Source: Pogonophryne albipinna (taxonomy: Eukaryota; Chordata; Actinopteri; Perciformes; Artedidraconidae). Taken from it: a DNA stretch of 64,000 nt. Positions 22,060-34,348 of the stretch are shown here, piece by piece; position 1 is the first letter of the stretch, and every line of letters begins with the position of its first letter. The position numbers and the translations under genes were made by a program. The stretch lies in NCBI GenBank assembly GCA_028583405.1, contig JAPTMU010000434.1:1-64000 (forward strand), read 5' to 3'. The notes beneath the pieces are model-generated. The model was not told where the DNA came from and did no database searches. It was given only the letters and a program-made list of their open reading frames with translations.

Positions 22060-22063
22060 TTAA

Positions 22064-23155
22064 AGCCCTTCCCCTAGCAGTGCAGGCACGTCTGGAAGAA
22101 GTGGTGGGATTGGACAATAAACCCGCTGAACAATGGAGACAACATCTCATTCACCACGATATCAGACACGAGGCAGCAAAAACGGGACTTGATGAGGACG
22201 ATAAAATCCAAGCAAGGAGACTCGTGAAGATACAAATAGCTGAGAGAGATACCGAAGCTAATAAAAACAAGAAAGCGGCAAGGCAAATGGCAACTACAGC
22301 AGAGAAGACCATAGAAACGGAGACAGTAATGCAGGCACTGCTAACAGTTCAAGCTCAGGTGGTGCCAGAAAATCAGATGCAGTACCAACAAAGAGGTAGA
22401 GGAAGTTTCCGAGGAAAAGGCGGAGGAAAGGGTTTCAAGAAAGTGGGATGTTACACATGCGGTCAGATGGACCATTGGTCCAGAGATTGTCCGCATCAAC
22501 AAATACAAAACCCACCACAAGTACTACAATACAATCCTACACAATTCCAACCTCAGACACAACAGTATTATCCCCAAGTACAGCAACCGCCTGTGTATAC
22601 TCCTGTCCAAGTACAGCCACAAGCACCGCAGTATCTTCAACAGCAGACACCTGTGTATCTTCCTACGCAAGTACAGCCACAAGCACCACAGTATCTTCAA
22701 CCGCAAATACCTGTGTATCTTCCTACCCAAGTACAGCCGCAAGCACAGGTATACACTCTCATACAGCATCAACAAAAGGGACAATGGAGAGGAAGAAGGG
22801 ATGATGGCTGCTTCATATGTGGAGATTGTAGACATCTGGCCAGAGATTGCCCCACTCAGCAATATCCACCACAAGGTAGCACCTCACAATACAGAGGAGA
22901 ACCAGTGTTAGATATTAGAAATATTGAGCCGGAAGCATATGCCAGGGCCATGACGAATATTTCTGTTGGATCAGGTGATTGGGTAAATGTAAAAATCCAC
23001 AAGATGAACTTGTTGCAACCTGTATGGAGTGGACCATGAGAAGTTGTAGAACGCACTGCAGATGCGCTCCGGATCAAAGTTAAAAAAGGAACATGTTGGC
23101 ACCCACTTACACATTGTGTAGCCGTACCGCCACCTTTCCTGAAACGGCACGGCAG
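22064..23155 (+). pseudogene. Retroviral gag 3' part (two zinc knuckles) joined to integrase tail
   Basis: The ORF continues the capsid end and then a basic stretch (RGRGSFRGKGGGKGF). Two CCHC zinc knuckles follow, CYTCGQMDHWSRDC and CFICGDCRHLARDC, both with the full C-x2-C-x4-H-x4-C spacing and separated by a Q/P-rich linker of tandem repeats (22505-22770). After the second knuckle the sequence passes into SGDWVNVKIHKMNLLQP, typical of the C-terminal domain of retroviral integrase. A TGA interrupts at 23037-23039; homology continues in frame to WHPLTHC and a stop near 23158. Protease, RT, RNase H and the integrase core are deleted, so it cannot replicate. Confidence 0.8.
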
Positions 23156-23865
23156 TTAGAGCTGATTTTGGAAAACTGGTACAAAACAATAAGGAATTGA
23201 ACATTTTTTACAACGACAGCACCAGGAGATGAGTAAACTCAAAAATCCGTAGAGTGTAAATACATTGAGAAAAACACATTTTTACACTCAAACTGTTTGC
23301 ACATCATAGACAAGGAATTTAGACAATATAAATAAATGTTCAGCAAAAGTAATAAGTATAATGGAAAGTAGACACAGGCCTACACTTGAGTCAAATTTCA
23401 TTACTGTTATCTGATTAGTGTGCTCTGCAGGTTTACTATTGTTCTAAGTGGGATTTAAAATATTGGAGAAAATATGGTGATGTTCTTTCGTAGTGTGTGG
23501 AATATGTGATGCTTGAAACATGTGGGTATTTCAATTATATGAAAGAGTTATGTTGGGTAAATATGTAACAATGGATGAAACAATTTTTAGAGTGAGTTTT
23601 TGTAATATCATTAGTAAACATTAATTGTGTTGTTTAGATGGCATTTAACAACTAAGACAGATAGTATGATTAGAAAAAGACGGAGTGGAAAGGGTTGGAT
23701 TTATTTAACCTCAGTGTGCTAGACTTCCTATAGGTAATGCGTCCCGAGACCTGGACTCCCCCTCTGAGTCAGAAAGGCTACGATCCCGACCCTCCAAGCA
23801 GACAAAAGACCTAACCCAACAGGAGACTCCTCCTTCTCCATCGAACAGACAGAGAACCAGAGCTG

Positions 23866-23907
<42 letters not shown>

Positions 23908-24799
23908 GACTGCATCCAGAACTGCAGCCAGAACTATCTCCACCTGTGGCATCCAGAACCAAACAGCATGCTGACATACAGAGAGATACTCTCATAAGTC
24001 CCTCAGACGGGGCATGAAGTTCCAAGCTGAGCCACAAGAATTGGCAAGAGCAAAGTGTGGGACATGAGAGCAGAATCCGCCCTCCATAAAAACAGCAAAG
24101 GGACTGTAAAGGAGGAGATGAAATGCAAAGCAGTGCAACAACAGTGGCATGATGGGGGCTGCAGATGAGACTGGGCCAAAGGCTGCCTAAAGAGTTACAG
24201 CGGATGGATTCAACAGCTGATGGACTGAAGAGAAGACAGAATCAGAGGAGTTGGCATGGTCGATTAGAAGTGAGGAGGCCGGGGTCACGGCTTGAGAAAA
24301 CCAGGGGAGGAGAAAAGGAGAACGGGAATGAGTGAGTTTACACATAAACACACTTATTCACAAAACGCACATTTAAAGAACTTGAATTAACTTCATAAAT
24401 ACGTAAAGACAGAAAGATTTATTAACCATGAATTAATCAATTGGTAAATAAAAAATAGCAGTAAAGAGGAAACTATTAAAGTAAAATGAGAAAATCATCC
24501 TAAAACACACTGAGGGATAAAGGGTGATGGAAATATTCACTAGACTTTAAGCAGTGGGTGTTTTGGACTTAGGAGTACAGAGTAGAACCATATTCTTCAA
24601 TCTTTTCATCATGTTAACAAAATATTCTTTAAGAGATTTTTATTCACGTGTGAATAAAGTAGTGATCTCATTTGTTACAATATTGATCACCATTAAAGGG
24701 ATAGTTTTAGGAACCACTCTATAAGACAAATCTTTATTTGAATGGATAATGTTAAAGGGAGAGCTAGTGCCAAGCCAGATATAGTATTCCAATCAACAA
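23156..24799 (+). other. Decayed 3' half of the endogenous retrovirus, with (ACA)13
   Basis: No env domain recognised. A polar plus-strand reading passes through about 23710-24016 and includes a (ACA)n microsatellite at 23868-23907 encoding poly-Thr. The rest is AT-rich without homology I can name. Confidence 0.4.
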
Positions 24800-25045
24800 T
24801 CTTTTTGTCGCTGCGACAATCTTTTTGTCGCTGCTTTTAATTGAACTATTCACATCTTAGACTGCACTGTAACTTTTATTCATGTATTTTTTTTCTTTTA
24901 ATGTTTATTTTATTTGCTTTTCTTTTTAATGACTGATTTTAAATGCCATTTTCTTAATGTCTTTCATTTTTTGTAAAGCACTTTGAATTGCCTTGTGTTG
25001 AAAAGTGCTATATAAATAAACTTGCCTTGCCTTGCCTTGCCTAAA
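24800..25045 (+). mobile_element. 5'-truncated L2-type LINE tail
   Basis: The 3' UTR style (gcactttgaattgccttgtg, gctatataaataaa) ends in a (CCTTG)n tail at about 25022-25043. A 20-bp tandem duplication (gacaatctttttgtcgctgc) lies at about 24799-24838, at its start. It is short and non-coding. Confidence 0.75.
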
Positions 25046-26112
25046 GTATTGATTTCACCATTGTGCCATAGTTATTACCATAGGAGGGCTTTAAGATGGA
25101 AATATGAAATGACTTCTGTTTTTAAATCCTTGATAAAGGAGGGAGTAATTGTTGCATGGTCGGACACCCAAGGTTCCACACACTGCTAAAGAGTTTAACA
25201 TTGTTTTTTAGGTGGACCAGAATTGAAGATGAGCTATGAAATGCATAGCAGAGCTACACAGATACTAGTAATGTTTTGACACAAGATAATAGTGATGTAC
25301 ACAAGTTTCTGAAATAGATCTATTAGACATTTTAATACTAATTAGGTGTAAATGAATTGCAGTAGTAGTAGTACTCTAAGGAAGTGAGTTTTGTACCAAG
25401 TTTCAGGAAAGGTGGGAGGCAGAAGTCCCAATGAAAAGTTAGAATCATCTTGAAGATCATAGTTGAAATCGTGAATGAATAATGAATGGCACTCCGCATA
25501 TGATATATTTTTGGAGATAAAGGGTACCCGCCTATGCTGAAATACCTCTGAAAAGACTCTGCAGAGCACGACATGGCCAAAAGACCGAGACCAAATGACC
25601 TTTGACCCTGACTGACAGTGTGACAAAAGCACTGTCCATGACTGACTCTGGGGTGTACCTGACCAAACCTGACGTGACAACCAGACAGTGTGAGTGTGAA
25701 TGAATGCCGGCATGTGATCAGTGTAACTGCATGATTCTAAAACAATAACTAACCAAGCATGTTTTTGGACTAACATATTATTTTGGAGCTCCAAGGGAAA
25801 CGAGAGGTTTCCTAAAAATTCCACAAAAAGGGGAAACCGCACATGTGACCCGTTTCTAATCTACTTGATGATATTTTACTCCCACATGAGTTGGCGGTTT
25901 GCAAATGTAAAACTCAAACTAAAATCTGAAGATTCTGTTTCTTTTAGGCCTGAAGGACAGAGAGGAACACTTATTTTCACTGAAGTGTTTACTGTGGAAA
26001 ATAATGGATGTCATATTGTAAATAATGTTTGCTATGTCCCTAACCAATATTTACCTGACAGTTTTTCCCCCCCTCCCCATTACAGGGTTTTGTTACACAT
26101 GAGTTAATGTGT
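25046..26112 (+). other. Unassigned, possibly decayed env region
   Basis: Short open frames exist (25865-26107 on +, 25342-25842 on -), but none shows a domain I recognise. Position between the integrase tail and the purine tract would fit a degraded env. Confidence 0.25.
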
Positions 26113-26124
26113 AAAAAGGGGGGA
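26113..26124 (+). other. Candidate polypurine tract
   Basis: The tract aaaaaggggggag is followed by tgtgtataatgt, which would be the TG start of a 3' LTR. I could not align the following sequence to the 5' LTR, so this is tentative. 26125-27428 is AT-rich with no other recognisable feature. Confidence 0.35.
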
Positions 26125-27428
26125 GTGTGTATAATGTATAATGTCAACATGGCTGTAAAATTCACAATTTAAATTTTTCTTTTAAGGATTGACAGAAACC
26201 TTCCGCCCCAACCCAGATGTTCAAACTGAGCATTGAATGGTAGTTTTATAATTAACCTGCTCCATATCTGGGGATAAGATACTGTTTGATGAATGTTGAC
26301 ATGTTTCTAAATATTGATTGAATTATAACAGGTAACACAGAAGCAGTGGCAAAGGGGCTACTGTGAGAGATGTAATTACCGAAGAAATTGACCTGTGATA
26401 ATGAAACAATTTTGTAATATTTTAACAGACATTAGAGTAACTGAGGTTTGAAATGTAGAAAGAACATATTACAGTTAAGTTAAGCTAAAACATAGTAATG
26501 TAATGAAACCGAATTTAATTTAGACAACATCTTGTAACTAGCCTGTTAAAGAATTAGAAGTAAAAGCCATAGACTTTATTGTTTATTTCATTATGGGGAT
26601 ATATATTTAATTTAAATTCATAATAGAAAGACATTTGATGACAGTATGTTGGAATTCTGTATTCATTTTTCAGCTTGATAATAGACAGGTAGAAGCCGTA
26701 TTGCCAGGTGAATCGATGGGATTTCTGCACACGATCCAAGCAGAGAATGACGTACCTTACAGGACAGATACACTCAGGAAATCATTCACTCTGACATCAT
26801 CATGACTTTAGTTGTTTTTGAATCCATAATGAAATTGTATTACATAACGTTAGTGTGTGTCTTTACCACAAACAGGAATAGTTCATTGTTATAGTTAGAT
26901 TTGAGAAAGATTACAAGGATTTTATTTAGTTCACCATGAAGATGTTTTGTTTGTAACATATGCCAAGTAGTAAGATTCAAATATCAGCAGGTTCTGAATT
27001 ATTATTTCTCTGTCCCACAACCAACAAGAATGTGGAAGGGGAGAACTATATCTACTAGAACCAGCAGAGATTCATAAATTACACCAGAGACACAGTAAAA
27101 GTAAATAAAGAGTAATATTTAGCAATTTTCAGATATTTTAATCCTTCTTATACTTTGTAAAAGAACAAGTGCCTTTACACCAGATACAGTAAGAAGATGA
27201 TTTATGATGTGAAAGGAGGGAGTTAGACGTTTTCCATACCAAGCTAATTGCTGCTATTTTACAAAGTGACATTAAAGGTTTAAGCTAGAAGTTATGCACA
27301 AATGAAAAACTTCATATTTATGATGAATATGTATTCTTATTTGTATTTTTTACTTTTATGAGTTATGTACCATGCAATGTTCGGATGAAGAACTAATTGA
27401 TTTCAATATTATTTACATACCTTAAAGC

Positions 27429-28124
27429 AGGGCTATTCAACTTCATTAGCAAGTGGGCCAAATAGGAAAATCACAGGGGGTTTGTGGGCCACACAATACT
27501 TTGTCAAGGAATCACTACAAATAACTCTTGCTTACAGTAGTGTTAATAGATACTAATACATTAAATTAACTAGTCAAGTTCATCCCTTTTTTAACTTTAA
27601 TTGTATCAACATAAATCATTACAGAAAGCAACCAGTCCATAAAAAAGTAGGAAAGCTTCGGTTACAAGGCTTGACACAAAAGTGCAAAATGTTGCATCTT
27701 TAAAACTAAGGAGACATGAGGTTTTTTCCCCAACAGTTCCATGTCCACTAATGTACAAAACAAGATGAATATAATAAAACACTATTCATCACATTAACAG
27801 TAAGTAACCCTGTTTATAATATCCTCAACACTTCCAAGCATACATAAGGTGCATTAAAGACAACACAAGTCCATAAAATGTAATACTAAATGCAAATAGA
27901 ACATAGTAAAACAATAGCCATCAGAATCACAATAACATTCATATCTTGGATTTTTTTTTACATTTTTCGAAAACAGTAATAATAATAAAGAAGACGTGAG
28001 TACATGTGCTGCTCTGTGTAACCAGCTAGCATGAATAACACCAAACCCCGGAACCCTTACAAACCGGTCCGGGTTACAACACACACTATATGACTCAGTG
28101 AATTATGTCCCGTAACTGTCACCA
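27429..28124. other. One-ended hAT-like terminus, then unassigned sequence
   Basis: cagggctattcaacttcatt followed by gcaagtgggccaaa resembles a hAT terminus and subterminal region. I found no matching right end or target duplication in the window. The remainder to 28124 is AT-rich. Confidence 0.35.
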
Positions 28125-29150
28125 CAAAGGTGAATTTAGCGATCACAACGAAAACAGCCAAGACACATATTGAGCCCAGTAAATGAATGTTATTAGGGCT
28201 GTAAATATAATAAGCCTTTGTCTAAAATGGACAACATTGTAACTAAGGAGATTTGCAGCGATTCTGCACCTGGTCAATCAGCTGCTCTTCATTTTCTTTC
28301 CTGCTATATTCAATGAGTGATACAAATATTTGTTACCACAAGTTAAAACTGACACTGTTGGACTCGGTACTAGTTGACTGCTACCAGAAATAAAATGAAG
28401 TACTTTTACTGTGTACTTTGTGAGAAATCCTCTGTCAGAGTCCCCTCCATAGTACATAATGCATGTTTTCTGCTGTCTTTGATGAATGATAAAAAATAAA
28501 ATGTTACCATTAGTTCTTAATGAAATTGATACTGTTTGACTTTGTATTAGTAAGTCTACTACTAACAATACATTGAAGTACTTTTACTGTGTATTTATTG
28601 AGAAATCCTCTGTCAAAGTCCCCTGCTGAGAACAAAATCAAGCCACTTCTGCTCAGTTTGATGAGGGAATTATATTTTGTTGCCATTAGTTCTTTGTGAG
28701 ATTGATCCTGTTGGACTCAGTACTACTGAAACTACCCCCACAAGTACTATGAAGTACTTACTGTGTACTTTTCCAGTAATCCTCTGTCAATGTCCCCTCC
28801 TGAGTACAAGAATGCATGTTTCTCTGCTATTTTGAATAAGCGTTAAAAAACCTTTCTTCCTGAGACTTATATTGTTGGACAGAGTACTTTAAGAGGATGG
28901 TAGACATGATATCAGCAATACTTCCAGTCAGTACTCCAGCAGCAGCATTTTTACACCTTGGAAAGTCTTTAGAGTCTGGCCTGGATAGCTGGTCACAAAT
29001 ATCCTTCAGCAAAGTGACACAACCAAACAAGTCACTCTTGTTGGCCTCTTATGGGGCTGCTGTCTTTTAATATATAATTATTCCTCTGCCGCTAGTTCGT
29101 ACCTCGCAGATTCTTCAGTCTCATCAGCCTCATCCTTCCATCAGTCCCAG
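28125..29150. repeat. Left arm of a large inverted repeat
   Basis: This arm is the reverse complement, with divergence, of 30785-32752 once a hAT insertion (31361-32630) is removed. Shared landmarks include gtgaatttagcgatcac at 28131 against the complement at about 32735, and atcagcaatacttccagtc at 28911 against its complement near 31000. The arm contains three copies of a unit of about 172 bp (28332, 28503, 28679, to about 28850), where the right arm has one. I see no conserved coding frame; the ORFs at 28827-29030 and 30718-31020 are the same sequence seen in the two arms. Confidence 0.8.
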
Positions 29151-30784
29151 TCAACGCCTCCAGCACACTTCCAGTGTCTGACTCCATATGATATTGTCCT
29201 GATGCTGTAAGGGTGATGCCCCATGATCACAAAATGACCCCTCTAGAGTCTGAGTGCCAAGGACCTCATATTATGTCATTAATGTTACATCACCCATTAT
29301 AACAATTTGCTTTCCTTTTTTCTCTTCTCTTAACTGAATAGTCCTGTCTTTAAGTATAATACAATGTAAAGTCCTTTTCCTGCACCATTTTAAGGCTTCA
29401 TAACAGGCATTTTTACTGTATGTGGAGAAATTACACAATCAATGGCCCAGAATTGTACTTTATAGACTATGAATCTTGTGGTGCTTGAAGAAATACAGAC
29501 GGGTTAAGCCGGCCAGGTTTTATATATATATATATGCCTTTTTTGGAGCCCTTTTTTGCAATATTTATTAAAATGTCACTAGTTATTTAAACAAACCACT
29601 ATCTGAGGATAATACAAGCAACCATAAAACGCCCTTTATCTAGAGAGCCATTGAAGCCCATGAAGAATTTATCCTTCCACAAATCTTTTCAACTGCTGTA
29701 TTAATAAAGTTGCCACGTGTTTTCAAATTCAAGTTAACAAGCTATCTGTGCAGAACATTACAAATATTCTTCATTTGCAGTATTTTAAAAGTGTTCAGAA
29801 AGACTGCATCAATTAAATGCTATATATATATATCTATATATATATAATATCAATATTGGTATTAACTTCAACCAAAGTCAATTTAAATAGCGGGCAAAAA
29901 TTGGTTAATTGCCATGGATGTGGTGTTTGATATAGTTTACGTTCAATTTCAACTATTTTAGGCAGAAAAACGTATATTGACTAAACCCTTTTTAATAATT
30001 TACTATAATTTAGAAAGGTTTTTTTGAGAAATCATTTCAAAAGTAAACGTTTTCTTTCATTTTATATTTAAATTTGAAATGTTTGCACACAACATTATTA
30101 ATTTATACATTTTTATATACATTTTTTAAATTATGAATCCATTTATTTTATTGTATTTCCTTGAGGCAGGGGAAGATATCCAGCATGTGTACCATGCATA
30201 CAAAAACATAAATCTCAGCAAAGAGAAGAGATGCAAGATGCCAGATTGTAGCTCATAGCTCATTTCCATCTGTGGTCCTCAGGCAGGTTCATAACAATCA
30301 ATAAACAAATAATAACATTGCATGATCTCTATCAGTCAAACAATTTTAAAACCTGATTTAAGTACAGCTCAATACATTAATACATAGTACTTTTGAAATA
30401 CACTTACATGATCTCGGTCACTCAAATAATTATAAAGCCTGATTTAAATACAGGTTACGAACATAATACTTAGTACACTTCAAATACACTTAAATAAAAA
30501 TATTCCAAGATATAGTATGACAATACAGTTCAAATAAAAAAAAAACTCAGATTACAATGTAATTAATGTTGGCATGACTGGTTGCTTAATATCATGTGGT
30601 TCAACATGTAATACAAGTAAGTATATGTACAACATGGAAAAGTAAATAAAATAAGTTTAATAGGATGTGGATTTATTTTCTCTCACCTTGTAATTACACA
30701 ATCAAACAATCTATAATTTAGCTCTGACCTTCACAAAAACATTTAGTTGAATTGGACACATTTTTCGAAGCTCTCTTGACTGAC
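29151..30784. other. Spacer of the inverted repeat
   Basis: AT-rich with no recognised gene. It has (TA)n stretches at 29521-29535 and 29820-29848. An 86-bp tandem duplication starts at 30321 and 30407 (catgatctc, cctgattta, cacttaaa-like marks), ending near 30492. Confidence 0.6.
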
Positions 30785-32752
30785 ATGCAATGACTGGGAC
30801 TGATGGAAGAATCGGAGAGGAATGAATTAGGAGCAGAGAAATAATCATATTTAAAAGACAGCAGCCCCATAAGAGGCCAACAAGAGTCACAAGGGTGTGT
30901 CACTTTGCTGAAGGATATTTGTGACCAGCTATCCACGCTAGTCTCTAAAGACTTTCCAAGGGGTACAAATGCTGCTGCTGGAGTACTGACTGGAAGTATT
31001 GCTGATATCATGTCTACCATCCTCTTAAAATACTCTGTCCAAAAAGCAGTCTCATGAGAAAGGTGTTTTAACGCTTATTCAAAATAGCAGAGAAACATGC
31101 ATTATTGTACTCAGGAGGGGACAGAGGATTACTCAAAAAGTATACAGTAAAAGTACTTAATAGTACTTGTGGGAGTAGTTTCACTAGTACTGTGTCCAAC
31201 AGTATCCGTTTTATTCAGAACTTATGGTAAAAAATATTTGTATCACTCATTGAATATAGCAGGAAAGAAAATGAAGAGCAGCTGATTTGAAAAAATAAAC
31301 TCGAGAGACGGCTGAGTGACCGCAGTGCAGAATTGCTGTATAGTTTAAATCTCCTTACAACAGTGGCGGTAGGGGCGCCGCCCCCCCCTCTTCCCACATT
31401 AAAAAAAATATATATATATATTAAAAAAATATATATTAAAAAAAATTATTTTTTATTTTTATTTTTAATAAACAAGGTAAATATTATATAATTGGTATCA
31501 GTAAAATGTATAATCTACAATAAAATCTCATTTAAAATTGTGTTACGATGTCTAAAGTCACTGATAAGTCACATGTTTCCTGCCTGGCCTTGCCAGTGTA
31601 TCTTACCCTCTCTCGTCTGGGCGCTATGCACAGCGCCCAGACGAGAGTGCAGCAAGTGCAGCAGAAGCCAACTGTTGCTATCTTTAAACTATGGAGTTTG
31701 TGGATGTGGAGTTAAGACCAACTTTAAAACTTCAGATAATTTCAGCCAATCAGCGTAGTCAAATCTGATGGTCACAAGGCGCCTACGTCAGCACCCGGTG
31801 CAGTCTGTGAGTTGTTTGGACTCGTATCCAAGGAGACAAAACAGGAACTGTCATACACTCTGGAAGCTATCATTAGCAGCTAATGTGAAAACTCCGTTTT
31901 TGACATAAAAATTGAATTATGGATTATCAATAATTTTTTCAAAGTGACAGACACATTGGATTAACCTATGGATTAACCTTCAGGCGCGTTTTTTTCTCGT
32001 TTTTGATCAGAGTAACAGCAAAAGGTGAGCATATCTCCGTGTTTTGCTACCTAAAGCTAGGTTGTGTGATGTCTATATTTGCTTCCCCTGTCGTGAGTTC
32101 TGATCGCTCAATGATGATAGGCTACTTATATTTCTAGAATCTGTGGAATCTCAGCTTGTTAGCTAAGCTTGTTTGTGCATATCCGATAAGTAAATCGATT
32201 GATTTATACCTAGAGTGCGTTAGCATTTTTTCGCTCAGGGCTCATTTAGACGCTTCTTGTGAGACTTGTGTTTTGTTTCGGTAAACATGGTTCATATCAT
32301 CAGTTAGCTGAGTTTCTTCCCGTTAAATGAGTAGGACACATGAATAGTTTATTACATTTTAAGAAGCCCTGAGACACAGTTTCGTGAGGAAAAACACTTG
32401 GGAAAAAAGCCTCTTAACAGGTTAAATGGGAATTAAATCATTTTAAGTAATTTTGAGTGTTCCCAAAGTCAATTTGTCCTTTCCCCCCCCTCTAACATCA
32501 CCAGAAGTCATAATTTAAGGGGTCTTTTCTAAAAAAAAAATACCGGGGGAGCATCCCCCCGGACCCCCTTAGTATTGTTTGGTCACCATTTCCACAGCCC
32601 CACCTAAAATATTTCCACCAGCTGCCACTGCCTTACAATGTTGTCCATTTTACCCATAGGCTTATTATATTTACAGCCCTAATAACATTCATTTTCTGGG
32701 CTCAATATGTGTCTTGGCCGTTTTCGTTGTGATCGCGAAATTCACCTTATGA
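30785..32752. repeat. Right arm of the large inverted repeat, split by a hAT element
   Basis: Complementary to 28125-29150, running 31360 to 30785 and 32752 to 32631 around the insertion. The outer limits agree at gtgatcgcgaaattcacctt; the inner limits agree near ttccatcagtcccagtca. Confidence 0.8.
31361..32630. mobile_element. hAT element in the right arm (1270 bp)
   Basis: Ends are cagtggcggtaggggcgcc and ccaccagctgccactg. A perfect 8-bp duplication, ccttacaa, lies at 31353-31360 and 32631-32638. It has no transposase. Inside, about 31800-32425 is a piggyBac-like stretch related to 20930-21400, ending in a 12-bp-end-like cttaacagg and TTAA at 32422-32425; its left end was not identified. 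Confidence 0.93.
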
Positions 32753-32930
32753 TATTATCACTATAACACTGACCCAGATCGCTGGATCGCTAGAAACACC
32801 GCTGCCATCAGACTGGCAAGGGCTGTTCCATGCTCTGCTCAACCTCCCGCCTTCCCAATGGACTCAGTAGCGCCCCCTGCTGCCGTGGAGCATGTATGAG
32901 TGAGCATGTGTGAGTGTGTATGAGCACAAC
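32753..32930. other. Unassigned spacer
   Basis: No gene or repeat recognised between the inverted repeat and element X; it includes a degenerate gagtgagcatgtgtgag run. Confidence 0.3.
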
Positions 32931-32966
32931 CACGGCTGAATATTACTGCCAAAAGTCGCATGAGTG

Positions 32967-34301
32967 CAGGGGCGGATCTAGACAAATATTCATGGGGTGG
33001 CAAGAGGGTGGCAGGAGATTTTTAGGGGTGGCATCCCCTGGCAGATGTATATGCTGATTTTTAATCGCAGTCATATCAATCAATGTTAACTTGGAAAGCC
33101 ACAATATTAATATTTTAGCTCAATAACATAGGTGACATTATTGTGGCACATCAGTAAAGCCTTACATATAAATATATAAGGTGACAGACATAATTGAATG
33201 AATTTTAACTGAACAATAACTGAATGAGTTTGTCTCACTCTTACACCAGCAGGGGTACCAAAACTATGAATAAGTACATTAATTAACTGTCTCATCGATG
33301 TTTGTCTGAATGAATATGATACTTTATTCCTATCAGCTGTCAATCACTGTTATGATTCACATATTCATTTATTATTGAATAAACTATATTTTTTGGAGGA
33401 GTTAATGATGAATGTTCCTCAAGATGCTTGCTCACCCTCCTTCAAATTTGAAAGACAAGTAATTACTATCATGTATCAAAATTCAAAAGACTCAAAGGAA
33501 CAGTTCAGCGCCCCACAACTTTTCTGCAGTTACAACCTTGACTTTACATCAGAAAGAACAAACATTAAAGAAGTGACTAACTGCATCAGTTAGGGTTAAC
33601 AAACGTGTATTCAGCTAAAACATAAATTATCCAGTGGAAAGTCCTTACTTACTGGCAGTTCAATCAAAGTGGTTACTTTTTTTTGGCTGGGCAGTGTAGT
33701 TTTACGTCTTATTTGACTTTCTCAGGACTTGAAACTGTTTTTTGGGGGCAGACCCCCACAAAGAAAAAAATATATACACACATAAGGTCATCATCTAAAC
33801 AGTTTTTTATGCTCATCGAGTCATCCGTGAGCAGAGCATCAAGTTGGCATGTCTATTACAGCTGAATGGTAGTTGCACGATTACCATGTTGTTCAGCCAA
33901 ACGCCTCACAAACTGATTAAGATCAACAGCTTTAGTGTGTTTTGATTCAATGCTGAGTACAGCCAAACTTGACAGTCTCTTCTCTGTCATTGTAGACCGC
34001 AAACACCTCATTCCTTTCGTCTGCTTGGGTCCGAATGCTTCTCGTTTTGCGATGTCCCCCAATTGTTCAAATTAAATCGCCGCCAATCATATTTCCTCGC
34101 TCGCGCCAGGGCCGGGGGAGGGGTTACAAGGCTCGCGTCTTGTGCTGCATTCACTTGCACTCGGACTTTAGAGATTTTCTCTCATAAATGTCCGATGAGC
34201 TACAACTTTTCTTTCAAAACAAAGATGCCAACTGGGGTGGCAGCTGGGGTGGCAAGGCTGTTTTTAGGGTGGCAGTTGCCTCTCTCACCCCGGTATCCCT
34301 G
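32967..34301. mobile_element. hAT element with caggggcgg end (1335 bp)
   Basis: Left end caggggcggatctagac, right end accccggtatccctg. Target duplication is catgagtg (32959-32966) against cgtgagtg (34302-34309); the single difference is CpG to CpA decay. Repeated ggggtggc blocks occur near both ends. No transposase recognised; small open frames inside (33375-33593, 33683-33865) show no domain. Confidence 0.85.
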
Positions 34302-34348
34302 CGTGAGTGAGTCACGTGACTTTTGGCAGTAATATTCCGCCGTGAGAA

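Larger units (their letters stand above)
15170..26124 (+). mobile_element. Class I-type endogenous retrovirus, defective, with nested insertions
   Basis: Order on +: probable LTR end (to 15563), primer-binding site (15566-15583), long leader, gag 5' part (18545-20024), piggyBac-like insertion, gag 3' part with two zinc knuckles, an integrase C-terminal tail (about 22970-23155), a decayed 3' region, and a purine tract at 26113-26124. Protease, RT, RNase H and most of integrase are missing by internal deletion. No env was recognised. The start of the 5' LTR and a matching 3' LTR were not found, so the outer limits are approximate. The leader is split by a hAT element (16319-17909). This is an old, non-functional genomic copy. 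Confidence 0.7.

Noticed and set aside
25342..25842. 166-codon minus-strand ORF
   Set aside because: No recognisable domain or splice context; no support beyond length.
26125..27428. 3' LTR of the endogenous retrovirus
   Set aside because: A purine tract and TG start are suggestive, but I could not align it to the sequence before the primer-binding site.
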